64,000 bases of DNA from Phenylobacterium kunshanense (lineage in GTDB: Bacteria > Pseudomonadota > Alphaproteobacteria > Caulobacterales > Caulobacteraceae): NCBI RefSeq assembly GCF_003254525.1, contig NZ_QFYS01000007.1, forward strand, positions 1-64,000, written 5' to 3'. The notes under the pieces are model-generated. The model had not been told where the DNA came from and searched no databases. It saw only the letters and a program-made list of their open reading frames with translations. Position 1 is the first letter of the stretch. Every line of letters starts with the position of its first letter. Shown here one piece after another: positions 34,694 through 43,819 of this stretch. A program made the translations under genes and the position numbers.

Positions 34694-35497
34694 ATGCCTT
34701 CGCTACGGGTGCTCAGCCATGCCTTCCGCGCCTGGCGGCGGAATCGCCGGTGGGCCAAGCACGAGCCCGAGACGCCGTATCTCGCGGATCTGCTGTCGGG
34801 CGTGCCCGTCTGCCTGCACGTCGGCGCCAGCGACGGCCGCCATTCCTATGTGATGACCCAGGTGGCGCCCAAGGCGCGCATCTGGGCCTTCGAGCCGTCG
34901 GCCTTCGCCTTCGAGGTGCTGAAGACCACCATCGCCTGGCACCGGATCGGCCGGCAGGTGACCCCGATCCACGCCGCCGTCGCCGACCAGCCGGGCGAAC
35001 TGCTGCTGGTCACGCCGAAGAAGACCTCCGGGCGCATGGGTCGCGCCTACGCCTACGTCGCCGAGACCCGCCCCAACGGCCCGGCGCGGCCGGACCTCGA
35101 GGACACCGGCATGGACGTGCAGCCGACGCCCGTCCTGACTCTCGACGCGTTCTGCCGGGAGCATGGCATCGACAAGGTCGACTTCATCCGCATGGACATC
35201 GAGGGCGCCGAGCTGAAGGCCCTGATGGGGGCGCTGGAGATCCTCGACCGCGACCGGCCTCACGTGCTCCTGGAAATCCATCCGGACATGCTCCAGGCCC
35301 GCTTCGGCGCCTCGGGCGAGGCGGTGCTCGATATCTTCCGCGACCGCGGCTACCGCATGTTCGCCCTCAACGGCGACCGGCTGGAGGAGCGCCAGACCCT
35401 GGTCGAGGGGCTGCCCTGGAAGGACTACTTCTTCATCCACCCCAGCAAGGCGGGGCGGCTTCCCGACGGCGTTTTCAAGGCGCGCATGGCCGCCTGA
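34694..35497 (+). CDS. FkbM family methyltransferase
   Basis: A 267-residue SAM-dependent methyltransferase. Motif I is CLHVGASDGRHSYVM, the acidic loop is IWAFEPSAFAFEVL, and the conserved FkbM segment is VDFIRMDIEGAELKALMGALE. FkbM enzymes methylate sugars or polyketides, and in Caulobacterales are often linked to surface polysaccharides. It follows ubiG on the same strand with a 36-bp gap and has AGGAG upstream. Substrate unknown. Confidence 0.9.
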   Translation: MPSLRVLSHAFRAWRRNRRWAKHEPETPYLADLLSGVPVCLHVGASDGRHSYVMTQVAPKARIWAFEPSAFAFEVLKTTIAWHRIGRQVTPIHAAVADQPGELLLVTPKKTSGRMGRAYAYVAETRPNGPARPDLEDTGMDVQPTPVLTLDAFCREHGIDKVDFIRMDIEGAELKALMGALEILDRDRPHVLLEIHPDMLQARFGASGEAVLDIFRDRGYRMFALNGDRLEERQTLVEGLPWKDYFFIHPSKAGRLPDGVFKARMAA

Positions 35498-35607
35498 GAC
35501 GCGCCGGCTCGCCTTGAATACCAAGGTTCGGTAGCCATTGACCCCGGGTCGCGACGGGCGTTTGCTGGCTCCCGCTCAGGCCGGGGGCGGCGGGCATGGA
35601 GGGGCTG

Positions 35608-36210
35608 ATGCGGGCTCTGACCTTGGCGCTTGCGCTGGCGGCATGCGGGGCGGGCGGCCCTGCAGTGGCTGCGACCTATGTCTTCGAGGCGGATCTGAAT
35701 GGCGCGAACGAAGCTTCGCCCAATGCCTCTCCCGGGTTCGGCTACAGTCGATTGTACCTCGATACCGATGCGCACACCCTGCGCATCACCGCCGAGTTCC
35801 AGGACTTGATCGGGAACACGACCGCCGCCCACGTCCATGGTCCGACGGCGGCCCCCGGCGCCGGCGTGGCGGCTGTGGCCACCCAGACACCCAGCTTCGT
35901 TGGCTTCCCCCTCGGCGTGACCGCTGGAAACTGGGACCACACCTTCGACACAACCCAGACCTCGACCTGGAACCTGACCTTCATCAATAACAACGGCGGC
36001 ACGCCGCTGGGGGCGGAGGCCGCTCTCCTGGTCGCCCTCGAGCAGGGTCGCGCCTATTTCAACATCCATACCGAGGTCTTCCCGGGCGGCGAAATCCGCG
36101 GCTTCTATGCGGCGGCTGTGCCTGAGCCGGGGGTCTGGGCGCTGTTGATCGCAGGGTTTGGCCTGGCGGGCGCCGCGCTGCGCCGGAGGGCCGTCGGGGC
36201 GTCCGCTTGA
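35608..36210 (+). CDS. CHRD-domain exported protein with PEP-CTERM anchor
   Basis: A 200-residue exported protein. The signal peptide (MRALTLALALAACGAGGPAVAA) is followed by a CHRD domain (FEADLNGANEASPNASPGFGYSRLYLD ... HVHGPTAAPGAGVAAV ... HTEVFPGGEIRGFY), a beta fold found in BMP-binding chordin and bacterial surface proteins. The C terminus is a PEP-CTERM sorting signal: VPEPGVWALLIAGFGLAGAALRRR. The exosortase that would process it is not in this window. ATG 35608 has GGAGG upstream; ATG 35596 is an alternative. Confidence 0.9.
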   Translation: MRALTLALALAACGAGGPAVAATYVFEADLNGANEASPNASPGFGYSRLYLDTDAHTLRITAEFQDLIGNTTAAHVHGPTAAPGAGVAAVATQTPSFVGFPLGVTAGNWDHTFDTTQTSTWNLTFINNNGGTPLGAEAALLVALEQGRAYFNIHTEVFPGGEIRGFYAAAVPEPGVWALLIAGFGLAGAALRRRAVGASA

Positions 36211-36304
36211 GCCTTCCGACCCTGCCGTAGGGGCCGGATTGGTCATCTCCCGCCCGAGTGCTACGCCGGAGGGGAGGGGCGACAGACCCCGGGAGGACCA
36301 GGCC

Positions 36305-37402
36305 ATGGACGTGACGGCCGCCATCACCCGCGCCGCCGGCGCGCCGTTCGAATTCGCCACCGTGCGGCTCGACGATCCCCGACCGGATGAGGTGAGGGTT
36401 CGCATCGCCGCCGTGGGCGTCTGCCATACCGATCTCGTCGCCCGGGACGGGGCGATGCCGATCGCTTTGCCGGCAGTGTTCGGTCATGAGGGCGCGGGCG
36501 TCGTCGACGCGGTGGGCGCGGATGTGACCAAGGTGAAGCCCGGCGACCGGGTGGCCATCACCTTCCGCTCGTGCGGCGCCTGCGACCGGTGCGCCAGCGG
36601 CGATCCGGCCTACTGCTACATGATGCCGGCGCTGAACTACATCGGCATGCGGCCCGACGGATCGAAGGCGCTCCACGAGGGGGAGGCGGACGTATCGTCG
36701 AACTTCTTCGGCCAGTCGTCGTTCGCCAGCTACGCCCTGGCCTACGAGCGCAACCTGGTGAGGCTGCCCGACGACATCCCGTTCGAGCTCGCCGCGCCGC
36801 TCGGTTGCGGCATCCAGACGGGAGCCGGCGGCGTCATGCTGGCCCTCGCCGCGCCGGCAGGCTCGTCGATCCTGATCACCGGGGGCGGCGCGGTGGGGCT
36901 ATCGGCCGTCATGGGCGCGGCGATCCAGGGCTGTTCGACGATCATCGTGCTGGAGCCGCACGCCGGCCGCCGGGACCTGGCCAAGGCGCTGGGCGCCACC
37001 CATGTCCTGGACCCGGCCGCTGGGGACCTGTCCGCCGCGGTCCGGACCGTTCTTCCGCACGGCGTCGACTACGCGTTCGACACGACAGGGCGTCCCGACG
37101 TGCTTGGCGCCATCATGGGCTGCCTGGCGCCCAAGGGCGTGCTCGGCGTCGTCGGCATCCCGCCGCCCGGTACGCCGCTGCCGGGCGACATGGGCTCGGT
37201 CCTCACCTTCGGCCAGACGGTGCGTGGCATCATCGAGGGCGACAGCGATCCCGACGAATTCCTGCCCCGGCTGATCGACGAATGGCGCGCCGGGCGCCTG
37301 CCCCTGGAAAAGCTGGTGAAGACCTGGCCCTTCGCCGAGATCAACGCCGCCATCGAGGCCCAGCACCATGGCGACTGCGTGAAGGTGGTGCTGACGCTCT
37401 GA
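36305..37402 (+). CDS. zinc-dependent medium-chain alcohol dehydrogenase
   Basis: A 365-residue MDR alcohol dehydrogenase of the aryl/aliphatic class. Catalytic zinc ligands come from GVCHTDL and GHEGAGVV, and the structural zinc from FRSCGACDRCASGDPAYC. The NAD-binding Rossmann loop is ITGGGAVGLSAVMGA. It oxidises a primary alcohol to the aldehyde. A 58-bp gap separates it from an acyl-CoA ligase on the same strand, so the two probably form a catabolic operon. The longer frame upstream is not used, because ATG 36305 fits the family. Confidence 0.92.
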   Translation: MDVTAAITRAAGAPFEFATVRLDDPRPDEVRVRIAAVGVCHTDLVARDGAMPIALPAVFGHEGAGVVDAVGADVTKVKPGDRVAITFRSCGACDRCASGDPAYCYMMPALNYIGMRPDGSKALHEGEADVSSNFFGQSSFASYALAYERNLVRLPDDIPFELAAPLGCGIQTGAGGVMLALAAPAGSSILITGGGAVGLSAVMGAAIQGCSTIIVLEPHAGRRDLAKALGATHVLDPAAGDLSAAVRTVLPHGVDYAFDTTGRPDVLGAIMGCLAPKGVLGVVGIPPPGTPLPGDMGSVLTFGQTVRGIIEGDSDPDEFLPRLIDEWRAGRLPLEKLVKTWPFAEINAAIEAQHHGDCVKVVLTL

Positions 37403-37460
37403 GCCGCCGCTCCTTCCGTGTAAGCTGCCGCCAACCAAACGAGGGGAAGGAAGCCACCGC

Positions 37461-39083
37461 ATGCTCGCACTGATGATGGACCGGCCGCTGACGCTGCCGT
37501 CGATCCTGGAGCATGCAGCGCTCTATCACCCCGACCGGAAGGTCGTGACGCGGACGGTGGAGGGACCGATCCACCGCTATGGCTACGCCGACTCCCTGGG
37601 GCGGGCGAAGCAGATGGCCAAGGCCCTGCTGGCCATGGGGGTGAAGCCCGGCGACCGGGTCGCGACCCTGGCCTGGAGCACCCATCGCCACTTCGAGCTC
37701 TACTTCGCCGTCACCGGCATCGGGGCGGTGCTGCACACCATCAATCCGCGCCTGCACGACGACCAGATCGTCTGGGTCGCCCGTCATGCCGAGGACGGCG
37801 TCCTCTTCTTCGACATCACCTTCGCCGACCAGGTGGCGGCCCTCGCGCCGCGGATCCCGAGCGTGCGCAAGCTGGTGGCCATGACCGATAGGGCCCATGC
37901 GCCGGAGGTGCCGGGGGCGCTGGTCTACGAGGACCTGATCGCCTCCGAGACGCCCGAGTTCGAGTGGCCGGCGATCGACGAGCGGCAGGCCTCGGGCCTC
38001 TGCTACACCTCGGGGACCACGGGCAATCCCAAGGGCGTGCTCTACGGCCATCGCTCGACGGTCCTGCACGCCCTGGCGCTGGCGCTGCCCGACGCCTTCG
38101 ACCTCTCGGCCCGGGACGTCGTCCTGCCCTGCGCCCAGATGTACCACGCCAACGCCTGGTGCACGCCCTACGCCGCGCCGCTGGTGGGGGCGGGGCTCGT
38201 GCTCCCGGGCCGACAGCTCGACGGCCCCTCGATCTGTGAGCTGGCGGTGAACGAGGGCGCGACCTTCCTGCTGGGGGTGCCAACCATCTGGGTCGGCGTC
38301 CTGGACCACCTGGACCAGACCGGCGGGCGCCTCACGACCGTCCGCAACGTCGCCATCGGCGGCTCGGCGCCGACCGCCGCCCTCATCGACCGGGTGGAAG
38401 AGAAATTGGGCGCCACGGTCCGCCAGATCTGGGGGATGACCGAGATGAGCCCGCTCGGCGTCATCAACACCCCGCTGCCGCATCACGCCGGCGAGGATCG
38501 CGCCGCCGCCACCCAGCGCAAGCTGAAACAGGGCCGGGGCCTGTGGGGAGTCGACCTCAGGATCATGGGCGATGATGGTCGCGAGCAGCCCCGCGACGGC
38601 CGAAGCGCCGGCGCCCTGCAGGTGCGCGGGCCGTGGACCGCCAGCGCCTACTTCAAGCAGGACGGGGCGGCCGCCTTCACCGCCGACGGCTGGTTCGACA
38701 CCGGCGACATCGCCACCATCGACGCCGAGGGCTACCTGCGCCTCACCGACCGCGCCAAGGACGTGATCAAGTCCGGCGGGGAGTGGATATCGACCCTCGA
38801 CCTGGAGGACGCGGTCTGTTCGCACCCGGCCGTCGCCATGGCCGCCGCCGTGGGCGTGCCGCATCCGAAGTGGGACGAGCGGCCGCTGCTGCTCGTCACC
38901 CTGCGCCCCGGTCACACAGCCGAGCCGGAGGCGCTGAAGGTCCACGTGGCGGAGCGCGTCGCCAAGTGGTGGGTCCCGGACGAGGTGCGGATCGTCGACG
39001 CCCTGCCCATCGGGCCCACGGGCAAGGTGCTCAAGCGGGAGCTTCGGGAGACGCTGGCGTCGTCCACGCCTGCGACCTCATGA
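37461..39083 (+). CDS. AlkK-like fatty acyl-CoA ligase
   Basis: A 540-residue AMP-forming ligase of the acyl/aryl-CoA family. The P-loop is CYTSGTTGNPKGV (near residue 180), the adenine-binding motif is QIWGMTEMSP, and the hinge region is DRAKDVIKSGGEW with the catalytic Lys near the C terminus (GPTGKVLKREL). The N-terminal LTLPSILEHAALYHPDRKVVT is what I associate with medium-chain AlkK-type ligases. It would activate the acid produced by alcohol and aldehyde oxidation. Follows an alcohol dehydrogenase on the same strand. Confidence 0.92.
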   Translation: MLALMMDRPLTLPSILEHAALYHPDRKVVTRTVEGPIHRYGYADSLGRAKQMAKALLAMGVKPGDRVATLAWSTHRHFELYFAVTGIGAVLHTINPRLHDDQIVWVARHAEDGVLFFDITFADQVAALAPRIPSVRKLVAMTDRAHAPEVPGALVYEDLIASETPEFEWPAIDERQASGLCYTSGTTGNPKGVLYGHRSTVLHALALALPDAFDLSARDVVLPCAQMYHANAWCTPYAAPLVGAGLVLPGRQLDGPSICELAVNEGATFLLGVPTIWVGVLDHLDQTGGRLTTVRNVAIGGSAPTAALIDRVEEKLGATVRQIWGMTEMSPLGVINTPLPHHAGEDRAAATQRKLKQGRGLWGVDLRIMGDDGREQPRDGRSAGALQVRGPWTASAYFKQDGAAAFTADGWFDTGDIATIDAEGYLRLTDRAKDVIKSGGEWISTLDLEDAVCSHPAVAMAAAVGVPHPKWDERPLLLVTLRPGHTAEPEALKVHVAERVAKWWVPDEVRIVDALPIGPTGKVLKRELRETLASSTPATS

Positions 39084-39155
39084 CCATGACGAAAACCTAA
39101 TCGAACTCTGGCTTGCACCGCGCGTTAGGCCCCCCAGGTGACACTGTAGAGCCAG

Positions 39156-40088
39156 ATGGAGGTCGGGGTGCCGCGCAAGCGTCCGAAAGGTGTTCTCGCC
39201 ATGGGGTGGGCGGCGGTCGAGGCCGCGGCCAAGGGCCGGACGGAGCACGCGCCCACGTCGGCCGACTACCCGGAGACGGTTGTGCGCCGCACCAGCTTCC
39301 TGGCGGGCGGCGGCCACGGCTGGCGCATCTCGGCCATCGAGACTCCGCGCGAGACGCCGCCGCCGTGGAAGATCGTCGTCATCACTGGCGCGCCCTCCTG
39401 GGCGGAATACTGGGCCGAGACCCTGGCAGAGCTGCCGCCCGACCGCGAGATGATCGTCGTGGACCGGCCCGGCTACGCCGCCTCCGAGCCGCTGCACCCC
39501 GTGACCGACATCCGCGTCCAGGCTGAGGCGCTGGCGCCGGTCCTGAAGGCCGCACGCGGCCAGAAGGTGCTGCTGGTGGGCCAGAGCTATGGCGCCGCCA
39601 TCGCCTCGATCATGGCCGACCAGAACCCCGGCAAGGTCGCGGGCCTGGTCCTGCTGTCCGGTTTCTTCGGCGAGGCCGGCCCGACGGCCCGCTGGCTGCT
39701 GGACCTGGGCGGCAAGGCGCTGAGGATGATTCCCAAGGACCTGCGCCATGCGGTGATCGAGGTCACCGGTCAGAAGCCGCAGCTCCGCCATGCCAAGCGC
39801 GCCCTGGGCCGCCTCAATATCCCGATCCACATGATCCACGGCGACAAGGACGACTTCGCCCCGCTGGAGGTGGCCGAACGGCTCGCCGAGGAGACGGTGA
39901 CCCGCCGTCCGATCCGCGTGGTCCGGACCGAGGGCGCCGACCACTTCCTCAACGACGGCCCGGCCGAGATCCTGCTGGAGGCCATCGAGTCCTGCATCCC
40001 GCACAAGGGTCCGGCCTGGACCTTCCGCTGGCCGAAGCTGCCGGCCCTCTGGGCCCCGCGGCTGCCCACGACGGCCTCCGCCGCCTAG
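39156..40088 (+). CDS. alpha/beta hydrolase
   Basis: A 310-residue hydrolase. The oxyanion region is VITGAPSWAEYW, the strand before it is MIVVDRPGYAASEP, the nucleophile elbow is VGQSYGAAIAS, and the acid and His are in IHGDKDDFAP and EGADHFLNDG. No signal peptide is obvious. Start ATG 39156 or 39201 cannot be settled. Its stop codon overlaps that of the convergent chromate transporter gene. Confidence 0.85.
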   Translation: MEVGVPRKRPKGVLAMGWAAVEAAAKGRTEHAPTSADYPETVVRRTSFLAGGGHGWRISAIETPRETPPPWKIVVITGAPSWAEYWAETLAELPPDREMIVVDRPGYAASEPLHPVTDIRVQAEALAPVLKAARGQKVLLVGQSYGAAIASIMADQNPGKVAGLVLLSGFFGEAGPTARWLLDLGGKALRMIPKDLRHAVIEVTGQKPQLRHAKRALGRLNIPIHMIHGDKDDFAPLEVAERLAEETVTRRPIRVVRTEGADHFLNDGPAEILLEAIESCIPHKGPAWTFRWPKLPALWAPRLPTTASAA

Positions 40089-41290
40089 GCTAGGAACACG
40101 CCCGTCGCGACCGCGAAGCCGACGACCACCAGCCATGGCGGCAGCTTCGCGACCGCCAGGAAGATGAAGGCGCCAGCGAACAGCGCCCAGTCGGCTGGGC
40201 GGCGGATCGTCTCCATCAGCACCGGGTCCCAAAGCGCGGCCGCCAGCACGCCGACCACCGTGGCGCCGGCCCCGGCCATGAAGCCCCGGGCCCAGCCCTC
40301 CCGCTTCAATCGATCCCAGAAGGGCAGGGCTCCGGTGACCAGGAGCAGGCTCGGAAGAAAGATCGAGAACAGGGCGATGAGCCCGCCGGTGACGCCCCTG
40401 GGACCATAGGTCTGGGCCGCGCCGACGAACCCGGCGAAGCTGAAGAGGGGGCCGGGCAGAGCCTGGACCGCGCCGTAGCCGGCCAGGAAGGTGTCGTGGT
40501 CCAGCCATCCCGGGGCGACGATCTCACCCTCCAGCAGCGGCAACACCACGTGACCGCCGCCAAAGACCAGCGCGCCGGTCCGATAGAAGACGCTCGCCAG
40601 GCCCAGCCCCGGATTGCCGAGAAGCACCGCGAGGACAGGGAGAGTGACCAGCAGGACGACGAAGAGGCCGAGCGCGAAGATCGCCGTCCCGGTGTCGACG
40701 GTCTCCACCGCATCGTCCGGGGGCACGGCGCCTCCCACATCCCGCAGCATCAGCGTGCCGAACAGCCCGCCGGCGGCGATCGCCGCGGCCTGGGCGACCG
40801 GGGACTGGGCGATCACCAGGCCGATCGTCGCGCCGATGGCGAGCCCGGCCCGCACCGGTCCGACGGCAAGGTTGCGGGCCATCTGCACCACGGCCTGCAG
40901 GACCACGGCGGCGGCCGCGATCTTGAGTCCATGAATCCAGCCCTGGCCGAAACGGGCGATGAGTTCGCCTGATGAGAGCGCAAAGAGGATCATGGCCACC
41001 GCGGCGGGCAGCGTGAACCCGGCGAATGCCGCCAGGGCGCCGGGCAGTCCGGCGTGGCGCATGCCGATCGCCATGCCGACCTGGCTCGAGGCCGGACCGG
41101 GGAGGAAGTTGCACAGGGCGACGAGGTCGGCGTAGGCGGATTCCGAGATCCAGCCCCGACGTTCCACGAACTCGCGCCGGAAGTAGGCAAGGTGCGCCAC
41201 GGGTCCGCCGAACGCCGTCAGCCCCTGCTTCAGGAAGGCGAAGAATATGTCCAGGGCGGAGACGGCCTTGGCCGGCTGGGCGGCGTCCAT
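40085..41290 (-). CDS. chrA: chromate transporter ChrA, two-domain
   Basis: A 401-residue membrane protein with two homologous CHR domains, each with a GGP or FGGG landmark (FGGPVAHLAYFRREFVERRGWISE at about residue 27, and GALVFGGGHVVLPLLEGEIV near 235) and the LPGP segments. Homologues export chromate or sulfate across the inner membrane. ATG 41290 fits the family start. Divergent from the second alcohol dehydrogenase. Confidence 0.92.
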   Translation of the reverse strand: MDAAQPAKAVSALDIFFAFLKQGLTAFGGPVAHLAYFRREFVERRGWISESAYADLVALCNFLPGPASSQVGMAIGMRHAGLPGALAAFAGFTLPAAVAMILFALSSGELIARFGQGWIHGLKIAAAAVVLQAVVQMARNLAVGPVRAGLAIGATIGLVIAQSPVAQAAAIAAGGLFGTLMLRDVGGAVPPDDAVETVDTGTAIFALGLFVVLLVTLPVLAVLLGNPGLGLASVFYRTGALVFGGGHVVLPLLEGEIVAPGWLDHDTFLAGYGAVQALPGPLFSFAGFVGAAQTYGPRGVTGGLIALFSIFLPSLLLVTGALPFWDRLKREGWARGFMAGAGATVVGVLAAALWDPVLMETIRRPADWALFAGAFIFLAVAKLPPWLVVVGFAVATGVFLA

Positions 41291-41412
41291 GGCCCCTAGA
41301 TGGAAGGCGGTCGCGCCGATGTCGACCCGTTTGTCGGATAGGGGCTTCCCAGCCGCATCTGAACGGCGATAAGGCTTCATCCAACGATTGTTCGAAGAAG
41401 GGGAATGACGCC

Positions 41413-42495
41413 ATGAAGGCTGCTGTGCTGCGCGAAGTGGGCAAGCCGCTTCAGATCGAGGACGTGCAGATCTCGAAGCCGGGTCCGCGGGAGGTGCTGA
41501 TCCGCACGGCCGCGGCCGGCGTCTGCCACTCCGACCTGCACTTCATCGAGGGCAAGTATCCCCATCCGATGCCCGCCGTGCTGGGCCACGAGAGCGCCGG
41601 CGTCGTCGAGGCCGTGGGCTCTGAAGTCCGCAGCGTGAAGCCGGGCGACCATGTCATCACCTGCCTCTCGGCCTTCTGCGGCCACTGCGACCACTGCGTC
41701 ACCGGCCACATGGCCCGCTGCGTGTCGCCCGAGACCAAGCGCCGCGACGAGGATGAGCCGCGCCTGTCCTCGACCAAGGGCCCGATGCTGCAGTACCTGA
41801 ACCTTTCGTCCTTCGCCGAGCAGATGCTGATCCACGAGAACGCCTGCGTGGCGATCCGCAAGGACATGCCGCTGGACCGCGCCGCCCTCATCGGCTGTGG
41901 CGTGATGACCGGCGTCGGGGCCGTGATCCACACGTCCAACGTCCGCCCGGGCGACACCGTGGCGGTCATCGGCTGCGGCGGCGTGGGCCTGGCGGCGATC
42001 AACGGCGCGGCGATCGCCGGCGCCGGCCGGATCATCGCCATCGACATGGCGCCGGGTAAGGAGAACCTCGCCAAGTCCATGGGCGCGACCGACTTCGTCC
42101 TCGGCGGTCCGGACGCCGTGAAGACGGTGATCGAGATGACCCGCGGCGGCGTGCAGCACAGCTTCGAGGCGATCGGTCTCGCCGTGACGGCCGAGCAGGC
42201 CTTCAACATGCTGGCCCGCGGCGGCACCGCCAACGTCATCGGCATGATCCCGGTCGGCCAGACGATCAGCCTGATGGGCGCGGCCTTCCTCGGCGAAAAG
42301 CGCATCCAGGGCTCGCTGATGGGTTCGAACCGCTTCCCGGTCGACATGCCGCGTCTGGTCGACGCCTACATGGCCGGCAAGCTGCACCTGGACGACATGA
42401 TCAGCCGCCGCATCAAGCTGGAGCAGGTCAACGAGGCGTTCGAGGAAATGAAGACCGGCGCCGTGGCGCGCTCGGTGATCGTCTTCGACGCCTGA
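41413..42495 (+). CDS. zinc-dependent medium-chain alcohol dehydrogenase, second copy
   Basis: A 360-residue MDR dehydrogenase. Zinc ligands are in GVCHSDLHF and GHESAGVV, the structural zinc site is FCGHCDHCVTGHMARC, and the NAD loop is VIGCGGVGLAAINGA. It belongs to the glutathione-dependent-formaldehyde/aliphatic alcohol group of class III-like enzymes, but the substrate is unknown. It is divergent from chrA, and a bidirectional hairpin closes it. It shares only family features with the dehydrogenase at 36.3 kb. Confidence 0.92.
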   Translation: MKAAVLREVGKPLQIEDVQISKPGPREVLIRTAAAGVCHSDLHFIEGKYPHPMPAVLGHESAGVVEAVGSEVRSVKPGDHVITCLSAFCGHCDHCVTGHMARCVSPETKRRDEDEPRLSSTKGPMLQYLNLSSFAEQMLIHENACVAIRKDMPLDRAALIGCGVMTGVGAVIHTSNVRPGDTVAVIGCGGVGLAAINGAAIAGAGRIIAIDMAPGKENLAKSMGATDFVLGGPDAVKTVIEMTRGGVQHSFEAIGLAVTAEQAFNMLARGGTANVIGMIPVGQTISLMGAAFLGEKRIQGSLMGSNRFPVDMPRLVDAYMAGKLHLDDMISRRIKLEQVNEAFEEMKTGAVARSVIVFDA

Positions 42496-42514
42496 TCGCC
42501 GCGACAGGTCGAAC

Positions 42515-42550
42515 ATGGGGCCGCGGCGGAGCAATCCACCGCGGCCTCAT
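42515..42550. terminator. hairpin between alcohol dehydrogenase and cytochrome genes
   Basis: ATGGGGCCGCGG (42515-42526) and CCGCGGCCTCAT (42539-42550) form a 12-bp stem with one mismatch and a 12-base loop between two convergent genes. There is no T-run, so it is only a probable terminator. Confidence 0.6.
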
Positions 42551-42556
42551 TCGTTC

Positions 42557-42892
42557 TCAACCCGGCTGCTTGGTCTGGATGGATTTCAGGTAGTCGATCA
42601 CCGCCCGCACGTCGGCCGGCGGGAAGCGGAACTCCGGCATCATCGGGTGGCCCGTGAGCAGGCCCTCGGCCAGGGCCTCGGCGAGCAACTCCGGATCGTA
42701 GCGGCGGTGCAACTCGCGCAGCGGCGGCGCGGCGGGCTCGCGGCTGGCGCCCTCCCGGCCGGCGGCATGGCAACCGCCGCAATGGCGGGTCACCAATTCC
42801 TCGCCGCGGTCGGCCGGCGGCTGGGCGGCGGCCGGGCCGCCGATGGCGGCGGCGAGGGCAAGGGCAAGAGCGGCGGCGAGTGAGGGGCGCAT
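42557..42892 (-). CDS. class I c-type cytochrome, exported
   Basis: A 111-residue periplasmic cytochrome c. The signal peptide (LAAALALALAAAIGGPAAAQ) is followed by one heme motif CGGCH and a Met ligand in GHPMMPEF. It carries electrons to an oxidase or dehydrogenase. I chose ATG 42892, which starts the signal peptide; ATG 42910 is possible. The adjacent alcohol dehydrogenase is NAD-type and does not obviously use it. Confidence 0.87.
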   Translation of the reverse strand: MRPSLAAALALALAAAIGGPAAAQPPADRGEELVTRHCGGCHAAGREGASREPAAPPLRELHRRYDPELLAEALAEGLLTGHPMMPEFRFPPADVRAVIDYLKSIQTKQPG

Positions 42893-42936
42893 GGCCTCAT
42901 GAACGCTCATGGCGGTCGTCTCCACCTTGACCACGG

Positions 42937-43743
42937 TCAAGCGCTACGCTTCGGCCGCATCACCAGCCAGGGCGTCGGCAGGATCCGCCACTCCCATACG
43001 GCCAGAAGCTGGTCCAAGTGGGTCATCTTCTGCAGGAAGGGCGGCATGTCGAAGGTTTTCGGCTGCTGGTCCACGCGGACGATGTCGTGGGTCGGCGAGA
43101 ACCGGGCGATCATCTCGGCCAGCGCGCCCTTGCGATAGACGTCGTGGGTCTCAACGATGATGCTGATGCCCGCCAGCGCGGGACTCAGGTCCGGGCGCAG
43201 GATGTCGAGCTCGGCGCCTTCGGCGTCCACCAGCGCCAGCACGCGTCGCCCGGCGAAGGCTTCGAAGTCGGTCGGCTTGAACTCCCCGCCAATGATGACC
43301 CGGTCGGCGACCCCGTTGCGTTGAGCCAGGTCGGCGCAGGCGGCCTGGGCCTTCTCGTCGATATCGTGGGCGAAGATCCGCACACCCGGCATCATGCGCG
43401 CTAGGCCAACGGCGTAGTAGCCCTCGGCGCAGCCCACATCGATCACGCAGTCCAAGCCCTCCGCCGCGAAGGCGGCGAAGTGAGGGTGCAGTTCGGATTC
43501 GTAGGTCCCGAGCAGCCGCGGAATGAGGGCGCCTTCGGTCGCGGTCCGGACATACTCCATTCCGGCGAACGGGCCGCTCCAGATGACCGCCCCCTGACTC
43601 TGCACGAACGTATTGGCCAGCATGATGGCGCGCCATCGCCCGAGGAGGCGCAGCAGCTCGTTGACCACGTTCTGGTCGGGCTCCGGCGGCCAGCCGGCCA
43701 CCATCCTGCGCACCATTCCGGCGACTTCCGAGGTGAGGCTCAT
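42937..43743 (-). CDS. FkbM family methyltransferase, second copy
   Basis: A 268-residue SAM methyltransferase with motif I VIDVGCAEGYYAVGLARMMPG, the acidic loop VRIFAHDIDEKAQAA and the FkbM-like VLALVDAEGAELDILRPDL. The N-terminal 80 residues differ from the copy at 34.7 kb. ATG 43743 was chosen over an upstream extension. It lies between a cytochrome c gene and an M23 peptidase gene on the same strand. Confidence 0.85.
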   Translation of the reverse strand: MSLTSEVAGMVRRMVAGWPPEPDQNVVNELLRLLGRWRAIMLANTFVQSQGAVIWSGPFAGMEYVRTATEGALIPRLLGTYESELHPHFAAFAAEGLDCVIDVGCAEGYYAVGLARMMPGVRIFAHDIDEKAQAACADLAQRNGVADRVIIGGEFKPTDFEAFAGRRVLALVDAEGAELDILRPDLSPALAGISIIVETHDVYRKGALAEMIARFSPTHDIVRVDQQPKTFDMPPFLQKMTHLDQLLAVWEWRILPTPWLVMRPKRSA

Positions 43744-43819
43744 CTTGTCTTCCGCGCGTTCCTTGAACGGGGTTAGGCGCGATGCTTCAGCCCGGCAAGC
43801 GGGTGATGCGGAAAGGCGC

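Noticed and set aside
35512..35526. CCTTG-AATAC-CAAGG hairpin after the FkbM gene as a terminator
   Set aside because: Only a five-bp stem with no T-run; too weak to call.
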